A DNA stretch of 7,349 nt from an uncultured Clostridiaceae bacterium. GTDB lineage: Bacteria > Bacillota > Clostridia > Lachnospirales > Lachnospiraceae. The notes under the pieces are model-generated. The model was not told the DNA's origin, ran no database searches, and was given only the letters and a program-made list of their open reading frames with translations. A program made the translations under genes and the position numbers. Each line of letters starts with the position of its first letter. The stretch's first letter is position 1. The stretch lies in NCBI GenBank assembly GCA_949948825.1, contig CATLIJ010000121.1, positions 1 through 7,349 on the forward strand, written 5' to 3'. Positions 1 to 6,108 of the stretch are shown here, one piece after another.

Positions 1-672
1 ATTTAATACAGCAGCATTTTTCCCGTCCCGAAGCACGGTCAGCCGATCAGCAAGCCGGTATACTTCCTCCAGCCTGTGAGAAATATAAAGAACAGACACT
101 CCGTTTTTCCTAAGATTGTTTATGATGGAAAACAGACATTCTGCCTCCTTTCCACTTAAGCTGGCTGTAGGCTCATCCATAATCAGCAGCCTGGAATGGC
201 AGGACAGTCCCTTCAAAATCTCCACCAGCTGGCGAAGGCCAATGCCAAGGCCAGACACCAGAGCATCTGGCTTTAAGGGAAAGTCAAACCGATCCATCAA
301 TTCCCTTGTGTCCTCATTCATTTTTCTGTGATCAATCAGTCCCAGCTTTCTCGGCTCCCTTCCCAAAAACACGTTCTGAGCTACAGTCAAAGAAGGAATC
401 ACAGACAATTCCTGGTAAATGCATGCCATGCCAAGCTTCTGGCATTCCTTATAGCTGTTGATCACAGCCTTTTTTCCCTCCCAAAACACCAATCCGCTGT
501 CTTTTCTGTACACTCCGGTCAGAATTTTGATTAATGTGGACTTACCGGCCCCGTTCTCTCCCATCAGCCCGTGAACCTCTCCCTTCTGCACGTCAAAATT
601 CACATTCTGCAGTACAGGTACCCCGGAAAAGCTTTTGCAGATCTCCTTTGCCTCCAGAATCACTTCCTTCAT
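1..672 (-). CDS. Sugar ABC importer ATP-binding protein (RbsA/MglA class), C-terminal part outside window
   Basis: Cytoplasmic ATPase that powers uptake through the neighbouring permease. The first 224 residues are present, covering nearly all of the first nucleotide-binding domain. RbsA-class proteins are about 500 residues with two such domains, so the second should lie beyond the left edge. Visible motifs are Walker A GENGAGKST (residues 38-46), the Q-loop Gln87-Glu88, a signature-like LGIGLRQ (142-148), Walker B LLIMDE (162-167) followed by PTASLS, and the H-loop His199 in YISHRLEE. The signature has Gly where most ABC proteins have Ser; related sugar ATPases vary here, so I do not call it inactive. 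The ATG overlaps the permease stop as ATGA, indicating translational coupling and one operon. The class is clear; the sugar (ribose, galactose, xylose, inositol or another) cannot be told. Confidence 0.93.
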   Translation of the reverse strand, partial: MKEVILEAKEICKSFSGVPVLQNVNFDVQKGEVHGLMGENGAGKSTLIKILTGVYRKDSGLVFWEGKKAVINSYKECQKLGMACIYQELSVIPSLTVAQNVFLGREPRKLGLIDHRKMNEDTRELMDRFDFPLKPDALVSGLGIGLRQLVEILKGLSCHSRLLIMDEPTASLSGKEAECLFSIINNLRKNGVSVLYISHRLEEVYRLADRLTVLRDGKNAAVLN

Positions 673-1664
673 CCTGTCTTTGCCTCCTCCCTTCTGCCCT
701 GCTCCTTCCGCCGTCTTTCCATCCGTCCGTGATACCAGGAATCAAACATTACCACCAAAATAAGAATGGCTCCTTTGATTACATATTGATAGGCAGTATT
801 GATCTGCAGCTTTAAGATACCATTGTCCAGGGCTGACATAAACAGCGCCCCGATAAAGGTTCCCACAACATCTCCATAGCCGCCGGAAAGAGATACTCCT
901 CCCACCACTGCCGCAGCAATGGGGTTAAACTCAAATCCGCTTCCCAAAAGGGCAGTGGTGCTTTGAAGGCGGGCCGTAGTAAAAACAGCGCCAATGGCAG
1001 AACACAGCCCCACAGTCATGTATGCCAGAATCCGGGTCCTGTCAATGGGAACACCAGACAGCTTGGCTGCCTTTCGGTTCGCCCCCACTGCATACAGGTT
1101 TGTGCCGAACCTGGTCTTTTTTAACACCACCTGGCCGATTACCACCATAATAAAAAAAGCGATGGAGACATAGTGAAGCCTGCCCATCCCGCCGCCTAAT
1201 TTTACAAATGAAGAATAGGTCATCGCCTGACTGGTAATCACACCGCCTGAGTCCCGAATGGCAATGGCATAAGTCAATGCCCGGAAAATTCCCATAGCAG
1301 CCAAAGTGGCAATAAACTCCGGAAGATGCAGCTTTGTCACAATCAGGCCATTGAAAAGACCTGCCGCCAGCCCTGTGAGAATCCCCAAAAGGAGCATCAC
1401 CCATATGGGCAGCAAAGTGTAACGATAAATATTTGCCATGGTCATGCCAACCAGGGCCATCATACTTCCCGTAGACAGGTCTATGCCAGAGGTGAGAATC
1501 ACAAAAGTCACTCCCACACCAATTATTCCCGCCACAGAAGCATCTCTTAAAATCGCCAGCAGATTATCCGGATTTAAGTAATAGCTGCTGAAAAAAGAAA
1601 ATAAGATTACCAATGCCCCCAGCATTCCCAAGGAAATCAACCGCCGAATCGTTGCCTGCTCCAC
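669..1664 (-). CDS. Sugar ABC importer permease (RbsC class, BPD_transp_2)
   Basis: Integral membrane channel subunit of a CUT2-type sugar importer; two copies normally pair with one double-domain ATPase. The 331-residue product is of usual length for RbsC-like permeases and is hydrophobic almost throughout. The family motif GIDLSTGS is at residues 60-67, and a conserved C-terminal stretch LSGGYGDVVGTFIGALFMSA is followed by a final membrane segment and a basic tail (RMERRRKEQGRREE), expected on the cytoplasmic side. The start is GTG at 1662-1664, chosen because AGGAAG lies 7 bases upstream and the N-terminus fits the family. It lies 167 bases after the binding-protein gene, with a stem-loop in the gap, and overlaps the ATPase start by 4 bases. 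The substrate is unknown. Confidence 0.93.
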   Translation of the reverse strand: MEQATIRRLISLGMLGALVILFSFFSSYYLNPDNLLAILRDASVAGIIGVGVTFVILTSGIDLSTGSMMALVGMTMANIYRYTLLPIWVMLLLGILTGLAAGLFNGLIVTKLHLPEFIATLAAMGIFRALTYAIAIRDSGGVITSQAMTYSSFVKLGGGMGRLHYVSIAFFIMVVIGQVVLKKTRFGTNLYAVGANRKAAKLSGVPIDRTRILAYMTVGLCSAIGAVFTTARLQSTTALLGSGFEFNPIAAAVVGGVSLSGGYGDVVGTFIGALFMSALDNGILKLQINTAYQYVIKGAILILVVMFDSWYHGRMERRRKEQGRREEAKTG

Positions 1665-1697
1665 TGTCTCACTTCCTTTCGTATATGTTTGTAACCA

Positions 1698-1728
1698 TTC
1701 AGACCATAAGCAAACTGCCCCGTCTGAA
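1698..1728. other. Inverted repeat upstream of the permease start
   Basis: Perfect 7-base arms TTCAGAC and GTCTGAA are separated by 17 bases. The repeat begins about 34 bases upstream of the permease GTG, between that start and the larger stem-loop at 1747-1783. It could form part of the folded intercistronic RNA, but the long loop makes it weak and it may be chance. Confidence 0.25.
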
Positions 1729-1746
1729 CAGCTGCGAATTTTTCGT

Positions 1747-1783
1747 GAGAAAAGGCAGGGCTTTTACACCCTGCCCTTTTCTC
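1747..1783 (-). terminator. Intercistronic stem-loop between binding-protein and permease genes (attenuator or mRNA-stabilising hairpin)
   Basis: Arms of 14 and 15 bases (GAGAAAAGG-CAGGG against CCCTGCCCTTTTCTC, one bulged base) flank an 8-base loop. Read on the minus strand, the G+C-rich core GGCAGGG/CCCTGCC is followed by TTTTCTC, a short and interrupted T-run. It lies 48 bases past the binding-protein stop, inside an operon that continues into the permease. Such hairpins after solute-binding-protein genes commonly cause partial termination or protect the upstream message from 3' decay, giving more binding protein than permease. That role is inferred here. Confidence 0.65.
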
Positions 1784-1831
1784 TTTTGTACTTGCCCCTG
1801 TAATCCCCCTATGTGAAACCTTAACAAAAGG

Positions 1832-2908
1832 TTACCACCGATCCTCCGGAGGGATAAGCCCCACCGTCTCAATTGTCACTACCACAGGCTCCATAATCAC
1901 CTTGGGCGTCTCAGTCAATACAGCAGAATCATACTCAGACCCAATCATCAAAAGAGCAATCTTTGCGGCAGTGGAGCCCTCATCCCAGCTGTTGGTGTAA
2001 ATGGTTCCCGTCATATCGCCGGACTCAATCATGGCAAGGGCATCTGACTCCCCGTCTGCCCCCCAGATCACCATCTCGCCCTTTCGCCCCGCAGACTGGA
2101 CTGCCAGCGCCGCTCCCTCTGCCATGGCATCATTGATACAGAACACACCATCAATCTGATCATAATTCTGCAGAAAACTGTTCATAACTGTAATCGCAGT
2201 CTCCTTCTCAAAAGAAGCTGACTGTGCATCTATGATATGAATATCCGGATAACTGGCAATGGTATCCCGGAAACCCTTTTCCAGATTATCGGTTCTGGAC
2301 AGTCCGGCCACACCTTGAATAATCACCACATCTCCCTGACCGCTCAGCTCCTTAGCCATCTCGTCTGCCACCATGCGTCCTGCATCATAATCCACAGCCA
2401 TCACAAGAGCGCTGTGTATGGTATAGGCATCCAGATTAAGAGTAATCACCGGAATCCCCGCCTTCTCCGCTTCCTCCACAGACGGAGCCAGAGCGGTTCC
2501 ATCCGAACATTGTAAAATAATCCCGTCATACTTCTGATGAATCACATCTGACATGATCTTAACCTGAGTCTCTGCACTGCTTTCCCCATTAAACGCCTGT
2601 ACCACAATATTATTCCAGGAAGCACATTCCCGCTCTATGCCCTCCAGCCACGCCTGGTTGTTGGGGGTGCTCAAATCATGGGCAATGTATGCAAGCTTTA
2701 TATTCTCTGTATAAGGATTCTTTTTCACCTTATTGCTGTTTGCCGGGGGAGCGGTTGGTTTTTCTTCTCCTTTTGCTCCGGAGCTTTCAGCCTCTTTTGT
2801 TCCTCCTGCTGCAGTGGTCTTCTCCTCACGGACCGTCTCACTTCCTCCACATGCAGTCAGGCTCACTGCCAATATCATCGCCATTCCTGCTGTCATGATT
2901 CTCTTCAT
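1832..2908 (-). CDS. Sugar-binding lipoprotein of ABC importer (periplasmic-binding-protein-4 / RbsB-like)
   Basis: Extracytoplasmic lipid-anchored receptor that captures the substrate and hands it to the permease. The 358-residue product opens with MKRIM and a hydrophobic stretch ending in the lipobox LTAC (Cys20 is the predicted lipidated residue), typical of Gram-positive binding proteins. Residues 21-64 form a low-complexity Ala/Glu/Lys/Ser/Gly linker, then a two-lobed sugar-binding fold starts at IKLAYIAHDLSTPNNQAW. Recognisable family stretches are YDGIILQCSDGTAL, AGIPVITLNLDA, VFCINDAMAEGAALA and IWGADGESDALAMIESG. The start at 2908 was chosen over an in-frame GTG at 2971 because AAGGGAG lies 7 bases upstream and the signal peptide begins there. 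It is the first gene of the importer operon, under the divergent promoter region next to the GntR-type regulator. The ligand is not identifiable; ribose-, galactose- or polyol-type sugars are possible. Confidence 0.93.
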   Translation of the reverse strand: MKRIMTAGMAMILAVSLTACGGSETVREEKTTAAGGTKEAESSGAKGEEKPTAPPANSNKVKKNPYTENIKLAYIAHDLSTPNNQAWLEGIERECASWNNIVVQAFNGESSAETQVKIMSDVIHQKYDGIILQCSDGTALAPSVEEAEKAGIPVITLNLDAYTIHSALVMAVDYDAGRMVADEMAKELSGQGDVVIIQGVAGLSRTDNLEKGFRDTIASYPDIHIIDAQSASFEKETAITVMNSFLQNYDQIDGVFCINDAMAEGAALAVQSAGRKGEMVIWGADGESDALAMIESGDMTGTIYTNSWDEGSTAAKIALLMIGSEYDSAVLTETPKVIMEPVVVTIETVGLIPPEDRW

Positions 2909-2915
2909 AGCTTTT

Positions 2916-2922
2916 CTCCCTT
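2916..2922 (-). promoter_or_regulatory. Ribosome binding site of the binding-protein gene (decides its start)
   Basis: AAGGGAG read on the minus strand, 7 bases before ATG 2908-2906. The alternative GTG at 2971 has no comparable site and would place 21 extra residues before the signal peptide. Confidence 0.8.
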
Positions 2923-2996
2923 CTAATGCCCTGCCTGACCTGTAAATCAAATCTGGGGCCAAGTAGTTCACTGGTGATAGACATTTTGGCTTTCTT

Positions 2997-3019
2997 TGTT
3001 GTACATGTAGTATACAACA
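2997..3019. promoter_or_regulatory. Candidate operator 1 of the GntR/FadR-type regulator
   Basis: Inverted repeat with perfect 7-base arms TGTTGTA and TACAACA separated by 9 bases. It contains two smaller palindromic cores, GTAC (3001-3004) and GTATAC (3010-3015), centred 10 bases apart, about one helical turn. GT...AC half-sites fit the operators of FadR-type GntR proteins. It covers the -10 box and expected transcription start of the importer promoter, as expected for a repressor site. Confidence 0.6.
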
Positions 3020-3037
3020 GTTTTATATGATGTACAA
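3009..3037 (-). promoter_or_regulatory. Predicted promoter of the sugar importer operon
   Basis: On the minus strand, a -10 box TATACT (3014-3009, five of six consensus bases) follows a -35 box TTGTAC (3037-3032, three of six) with a 17-base spacer. Transcription would begin near 3002, giving a leader of roughly 94 bases before the binding-protein ATG. The weak -35 and overlapping palindromes suggest a regulated promoter. Confidence 0.55.
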
Positions 3038-3038
3038 T
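3029..3038. promoter_or_regulatory. Candidate operator 2 of the GntR/FadR-type regulator
   Basis: GATGTACAAT contains the palindrome TGTACA and matches operator 3 at eight of ten positions. Its centre is 31 bases from the GTAC core of operator 1, close to three helical turns, and it overlaps the -35 box of the importer promoter. Confidence 0.5.
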
Positions 3039-3095
3039 AGACAGATTTACTACATTTATGCGTAAATTTTTATGCACTTTTTCCTGTCTCCTTTC

Positions 3096-3124
3096 TTGCT
3101 ATTTCTAATTTTCTATTGTACAAT
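3096..3124 (+). promoter_or_regulatory. Predicted promoter of the gntR-type regulator gene
   Basis: A -35 box TTGCTA (3096-3101, four of six) and a -10 box TACAAT (3119-3124, five of six) are separated by 17 bases. The start point would be near 3131, leaving a leader of about 29 bases that includes GGGAG at 3148-3152. The -10 box is embedded in operator 3, suggesting autorepression. Confidence 0.55.
3115..3124. promoter_or_regulatory. Candidate operator 3 (perfect palindrome) in the regulator's own promoter
   Basis: ATTGTACAAT is a perfect 10-base palindrome with the same TGTAC core as operators 1 and 2. It completely contains the predicted -10 box of the regulator gene. Binding here would block the regulator's own transcription. 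Confidence 0.55.
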
Positions 3125-3159
3125 GTATTTAGGAACTATTCACAAAAGGGAGACGAAAA

Positions 3160-3858
3160 ATGAGCACTTCCAACCATAATTTCAAAAGTCAGGCTTACTC
3201 TATCATCAAGGACCGCCTGATTAACTGTGTCTATGAACCAGGCAGCTTTCTCAATGAGGCACAGCTAGCAGCAGATCTTGGCTGCAGCCGCACTCCTGTC
3301 CGGGAAGCCATCAGCCGTCTGGAATATGACAATCTTGTTACCGTTATGCCCAAAAAAGGGATTCTTGTGTCAGACATATCTCTTACAGATGTGCAGCAGA
3401 TCTTTCAGGCACGTCTGGAAATCGAACCAATCACGCTGCGTATGGCTGCCCCCCATCTGCCTCAGGCCGAGCTTCTTGACTTTCAGGATAAATTTTCAGA
3501 AGGTCTTATGGACATAAAAAACAGCTTCCGTTTAGATACAGCCATGCATCTTTTTATCATCGAGCATTGCGGCAACCGATATCTGATTGAGATGATGCAG
3601 AAGCTTTTTCAGGATAACACGCGGGTCATCATTTCCAGCAAGCAAAATCAGATTCAGGTCCATGACGCCCGACTGGAGCATTTAGAGATCATCCACGCAC
3701 TTCTTGAGCAGGACACGGACAAAGCCATGGCCCTGATGAAAACCCATATTGAATCCTGCCGGAAAGCGGCCCTGGACTATTTCTACCACATGCAGGCTTA
3801 CTCCGCTGCTCCCTCCTCTGTCTATAAGCAGGTTTTGGACAAGCTGGAATGTTTCTGA
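3160..3858 (+). CDS. GntR-family transcriptional regulator, FadR subfamily with FCD domain
   Basis: DNA-binding transcription factor of 232 residues, normal for the FadR/FCD group. The winged helix-turn-helix occupies about residues 8-75, with the GntR hallmark GCSRTPVREAISRLE (41-55) and the wing PKKGILV. The C-terminal FCD domain, about 78-215, is helical and usually binds a small carboxylate or sugar acid through a metal site. The expected metal ligands are present: Asp126 and His130 in DTAMH, His174 in EHLEII and His196 in KTHIES. The ATG has GGGAG about 7 bases upstream. It is transcribed divergently from the sugar importer and probably controls it and itself through the sites at 2997-3124. 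The effector is unknown but could be the imported compound or a derivative. Confidence 0.93.
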   Translation: MSTSNHNFKSQAYSIIKDRLINCVYEPGSFLNEAQLAADLGCSRTPVREAISRLEYDNLVTVMPKKGILVSDISLTDVQQIFQARLEIEPITLRMAAPHLPQAELLDFQDKFSEGLMDIKNSFRLDTAMHLFIIEHCGNRYLIEMMQKLFQDNTRVIISSKQNQIQVHDARLEHLEIIHALLEQDTDKAMALMKTHIESCRKAALDYFYHMQAYSAAPSSVYKQVLDKLECF

Positions 3859-3887
3859 CTGCCAGAGACAAAGTTGTCCATAACAGC

Positions 3888-3929
3888 AAAAAAGCCAAAC
3901 CTAATAAGATAGTATCTCATAGGTTTGGC
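3888..3929 (-). terminator. Rho-independent terminator of the right-hand operon, possibly bidirectional
   Basis: A perfect 10-base stem GCCAAACCTA/TAGGTTTGGC (3894-3903 and 3920-3929) continues inward with AGA/TCT pairing. On the minus strand it is followed directly by TTTTTT (3893-3888), a strong intrinsic terminator for genes read from 7128 down. On the plus strand it lies 35 bases after the regulator stop and is followed by T-rich but interrupted sequence, so it may also end the regulator transcript. Confidence 0.85.
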
Positions 3930-3957
3930 GTATTATTCCTTTATTTTTAGCAACCGT

Positions 3958-4145
3958 TCAGACGGCAGGGTATCTGACATGAATGTTAGGCGGCAGGCCC
4001 GCTTCAGCGGCAGGACGATTCTCCGGCCCCTGCTGCTGAAGCTCACCGGCTGCACCGGCATCCGGTTCTTTTAAAAACCAGGTCAGTCTTTCCCAAAGGA
4101 CTTCCACCTTGCAGGTATGCCGTTTTCATTGAGATAAAATCCCAT
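3958..4145 (-). pseudogene. Probable small gene of about 62 codons disrupted by a one-base frameshift; function unknown
   Basis: Immediately after the oxidoreductase stop (TGA 4148-4146) comes ATG at 4145-4143, with AGAAGGGA about 11 bases upstream. This frame reads MGFYLNENGIP and then loses coding character, stopping at TGA after 20 codons. From about 4112 the -1 frame is open and protein-like: it begins CKVEVLWERLTWFLKEPDAG and ends GLPPNIHVRYPAV at TGA 3960-3958, only 29 bases before the terminator hairpin. Adding one base in ATACC/TGCAAGG would join both halves. The 217-base gap between the oxidoreductase and its terminator is otherwise unexplained. It could be a real lesion, a sequencing error, or two unrelated short frames; GTG at 4107 might also start a 49-residue product. 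I do not recognise the family. Confidence 0.4.
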
Positions 4146-5144
4146 TCATCTGCACATCCCTTCTGCCTCTGCCCTTTCCTCCGGATAAAGAAAGCCCCAT
4201 GTGTTTCTGATTTGTGTCATAATCTTCATAACATCCCAGGTATAGTCCAGATACATTTCATTTCCACTGCCTGAAACCGCCTGTTCCATATCCCGAATCT
4301 CATATACCAGGGCATCTGCTGTTTTTCCAAGTTCAAGAATTTCCTGATGGTTGTCTTCTGTATAGGTGATAACTGCTTTTTCTGCCCGCGGATAATCATA
4401 GATTTCCACATAAGCCTTTTCAAATGCTGCCATTCCTCTTTTCGGCTGCTTTGCATGAAGAGTAATGGCAGCTGTGGCCATCTCCCCTGCCGGATTCATC
4501 AAAAGGATTCCCGCCTGCTCATCCACCCCGCTGGGAGCAAGCTTCACCTGGGATGCCGCCTGGTCCGGAGCCTGGGACATAAACCAACGGATAAAGGCAA
4601 GGGCATATACTCCGATATCCAACAGAGCGCCCCCTGCCAGAGACGGATTAAAAAAGCGGTTATTCATGTCATATTCCTTATAGCTGCCAAAATTCATCTG
4701 AACCATCCGAAGACTGCCAAAATCTCCTCTTTTCATTCTTTTATGAAGCTCCTTGTAAAGAGGCATGTGATAAAGAGTCATGGCTTCTGCCAGAACCACC
4801 TGATGCTCCAGAGCCAGCCCCATGGCCTCTGCCAGCTCCCTGGCATTTAATGTAATGGATTTCTCGCACAATACATGCTTTCCATGCTTCAGGGCTTCCC
4901 TCAAATAGGGAATGTGGGTATTATGAGGCGTGGAAAGATAAATAATATCCACCAGGTCATCTTCAAAAATCTCCTCCGCCTTCTGATAAACTTTAGAAAT
5001 CCGGTATTTTTCTGCAAACCTTACCCCATTTTCATAAGTCCGGTTTGCAACCCCATAGATGGTTCTCCCCTCTTTTTCCATTGCCTGCGCCAGCTCATTT
5101 GCAATTGCGCCGCACCCTAAAACAGCCCAGTTATACGTTTTCAT
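4146..5144 (-). CDS. Gfo/Idh/MocA-family NAD(P)-dependent oxidoreductase
   Basis: Predicted cytoplasmic dehydrogenase of 332 residues, a usual family length, acting on a sugar, polyol or related diol; the substrate cannot be assigned. The N-terminal Rossmann fold has the nucleotide-binding motif AVLGCGAIA (Gly10, Gly12, Ala15), followed by YLSTPHNTHIPY (69-80) and CEKSITLN (93-100), where Lys95 matches the catalytic lysine of the family EKP motif although Pro is Ser here. The C-terminal domain has GGALLDIGVY (171-180), the family D-x-G-x-Y signature. The pattern resembles the dihydrodiol-dehydrogenase-like branch. The start at 5144 was chosen over an upstream in-frame codon because GGAGGG lies directly before it and the Rossmann strand begins at residue 5. 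It overlaps the ybaK-like gene by 14 bases, indicating translational coupling. Confidence 0.92.
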   Translation of the reverse strand: MKTYNWAVLGCGAIANELAQAMEKEGRTIYGVANRTYENGVRFAEKYRISKVYQKAEEIFEDDLVDIIYLSTPHNTHIPYLREALKHGKHVLCEKSITLNARELAEAMGLALEHQVVLAEAMTLYHMPLYKELHKRMKRGDFGSLRMVQMNFGSYKEYDMNNRFFNPSLAGGALLDIGVYALAFIRWFMSQAPDQAASQVKLAPSGVDEQAGILLMNPAGEMATAAITLHAKQPKRGMAAFEKAYVEIYDYPRAEKAVITYTEDNHQEILELGKTADALVYEIRDMEQAVSGSGNEMYLDYTWDVMKIMTQIRNTWGFLYPEERAEAEGMCR

Positions 5145-5628
5145 TTTCCCTCCATCCTTTTGTTGTAACATCTGCAGTTTGATACACAATCACCTTTTTC
5201 AGGTCCTCAGGCGACATCTCCACCTGGACTCCCACCTTTCCTCCGCTGAAAAAGAAGGTTTCCAGCCCCTTCACATGGCAATCCATAACTGTGGGAAAGA
5301 ACTTTTTCATACCAATGGGAGAACAGCCCCCATGAATATACCCGGTAAGAGGCAGCAGCTCCTTTGCCTTTAACATGGAGACTGACTTCTCTCCAACAGC
5401 CTTTGCGGCTTTCTTTAAATCCAGCTCCGTTTCCACTGGAATCACAAATACATAGTGCTGCCCGCTTTTTCCTTCTGTCACCAGAGTCTTAAAAACCCTG
5501 GCCGGGTCCTCCCCCAGTACCCTGGCCACCTCTGTCCCGCCCACTGCTGCTGTGTCTCCATAAAAATGCGGCTGATACGGCAGCCTTTTCTGCTCCAAAA
5601 TCCGCATGACATTCGTCTTTTCTTCCAT
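5131..5628 (-). CDS. ybaK: YbaK/EbsC-type aminoacyl-tRNA deacylase (Cys-tRNA(Pro) deacylase)
   Basis: Freestanding editing enzyme expected to hydrolyse Cys-tRNA(Pro), the product of proline-tRNA synthetase mischarging, in the cytoplasm. The 165-residue product matches YbaK, about 160 residues, over its whole length. Diagnostic stretches are VFKTLV (45-50, with Lys47 matching the essential lysine of characterised YbaK proteins), ELDLKKAAKAVGEKSV (68-83) and GYIHGGCSPIGMKKF (96-110). The start at 5628 is chosen because AGGAG lies 10 bases upstream and YbaK homology begins at MRILEQ. An in-frame ATG at 5778 would add 50 residues of low-complexity Asn/Gln/Thr/Lys sequence encoded by a heptanucleotide repeat. 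That start also has a ribosome site (GGGAG, 5 bases upstream) and an ATGA overlap with the DUF503 stop, so the longer form cannot be excluded. Its 3' end overlaps the oxidoreductase start. Confidence 0.93.
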   Translation of the reverse strand: MEEKTNVMRILEQKRLPYQPHFYGDTAAVGGTEVARVLGEDPARVFKTLVTEGKSGQHYVFVIPVETELDLKKAAKAVGEKSVSMLKAKELLPLTGYIHGGCSPIGMKKFFPTVMDCHVKGLETFFFSGGKVGVQVEMSPEDLKKVIVYQTADVTTKGWRENENV

Positions 5629-5638
5629 TACGGCTTCT

Positions 5639-5643
5639 CTCCT
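5639..5643 (-). promoter_or_regulatory. Ribosome binding site for the short ybaK-like start
   Basis: AGGAG read on the minus strand, 10 bases before ATG 5628-5626. It supports translation from the conserved YbaK start independently of the upstream ATG at 5778. Confidence 0.6.
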
Positions 5644-5649
5644 GCCCAA

Positions 5650-5707
5650 TTTACTGTGTTCTGTTTGCTGCATTCTGTTTACTGTGTTCTGTTTGCTGTT
5701 TGCTGTG
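5650..5707. repeat. Degenerate heptanucleotide tandem repeat with a 28-base higher-order period
   Basis: Eight consecutive heptamers run from 5652 to 5707. In plus-strand order they are TACTGTG, TTCTGTT, TGCTGCA, TTCTGTT, TACTGTG, TTCTGTT, TGCTGTT and TGCTGTG. A perfect 21-base direct repeat occupies 5650-5670 and 5678-5698, offset by 28 bases (four units). The tract lies between the DUF503 stop and the ybaK-like start, inside the possible N-terminal extension of the latter. Seven is not a multiple of three, so gain or loss of a unit would shift that upstream frame. Confidence 0.85.
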
Positions 5708-5774
5708 TCCTCATTTGCTGCGTTCGATTCCTGTTTCACGAACTCCGGCATAATCCTGAAGCGAAATAATCCTG

Positions 5775-6065
5775 TCATCGGATCTCCCGCTCCTCTTTGA
5801 CAATCTCTGCCTCTGTATTCTCCTCCACAAAATGCACAATCTCCTCCATTATGCTGTCCGCCAAAGCATTGTGAGGCACAATGGAAGCCACTCCAATCAC
5901 AATGGACTGGTGAATATCCTGGTCCTCCACCTCTGCGGCGGATACCTGGAATTTATTTCGGATCTTTGCCAAAATGCTTTTTACAATCATCCGCTTTTCC
6001 TTGAGAGAATGCACCCAGGGAGCATGAAGCTTTATTGTAAGTACTGCAACCTGTTTCACTGCCAT
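5775..6065 (-). CDS. DUF503 family protein (YlxP-like)
   Basis: Small protein of 96 residues, typical for DUF503 (PF04456), a widespread family of poorly defined role; in Bacillus subtilis ylxP sits beside infB and rbfA, hinting at a ribosome-related function. The family core is clear: LHAPWVHSLKEKRMIVKSIL (13-32), then RNKFQVSAAEVEDQD and HQSIVIGVASI, giving a ferredoxin-like alpha/beta pattern. The C-terminal tail is acidic and charged. The ATG is preceded by GGAGG at 8 bases. It follows the EamA gene by 43 bases and lies in the same operon, away from the usual translation-factor context. Its stop forms an ATGA overlap with the optional upstream start of the ybaK-like frame. Confidence 0.92.
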   Translation of the reverse strand: MAVKQVAVLTIKLHAPWVHSLKEKRMIVKSILAKIRNKFQVSAAEVEDQDIHQSIVIGVASIVPHNALADSIMEEIVHFVEENTEAEIVKEEREIR

Positions 6066-6108
6066 ATTTCATTCCTCCAAACCATTTTAACCTTATTTCC
6101 CAAATTCA

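Noticed and set aside
229..249. ATPase signature motif reads LGIGLRQ where LSGGQ-like sequence is expected, suggesting a dead site.
   Set aside because: Sugar-type ABC ATPases vary at the signature serine, the remaining ATP-binding motifs are intact, and the second domain is not visible, so inactivity is not supported.
2909..2971. A GTG 63 bases upstream that would extend the binding protein by 21 residues.
   Set aside because: It has no ribosome binding site and would bury the lipoprotein signal peptide; ATG 2908 has AAGGGAG at proper spacing.
4100..4128. Programmed -1 frameshifting as an explanation of the split small gene.
   Set aside because: There is no X-XXY-YYZ slippery heptamer and no suitably placed upstream Shine-Dalgarno-like stimulator; a simple one-base loss or error is more economical.
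4347..4850. A 167-codon open frame on the plus strand.
   Set aside because: It is antisense to the well-supported oxidoreductase gene, resembles no family I recognise, and has shadow-frame composition rich in Cys, His and Ser.
4857..4862. EKS in place of the usual EKP in the oxidoreductase as evidence of lost catalysis.
   Set aside because: The lysine itself is retained and the proline position is not strictly invariant in the family.
5650..5707. CRISPR array.
   Set aside because: The units are contiguous 7-base elements with no unique spacers and no cas genes nearby.
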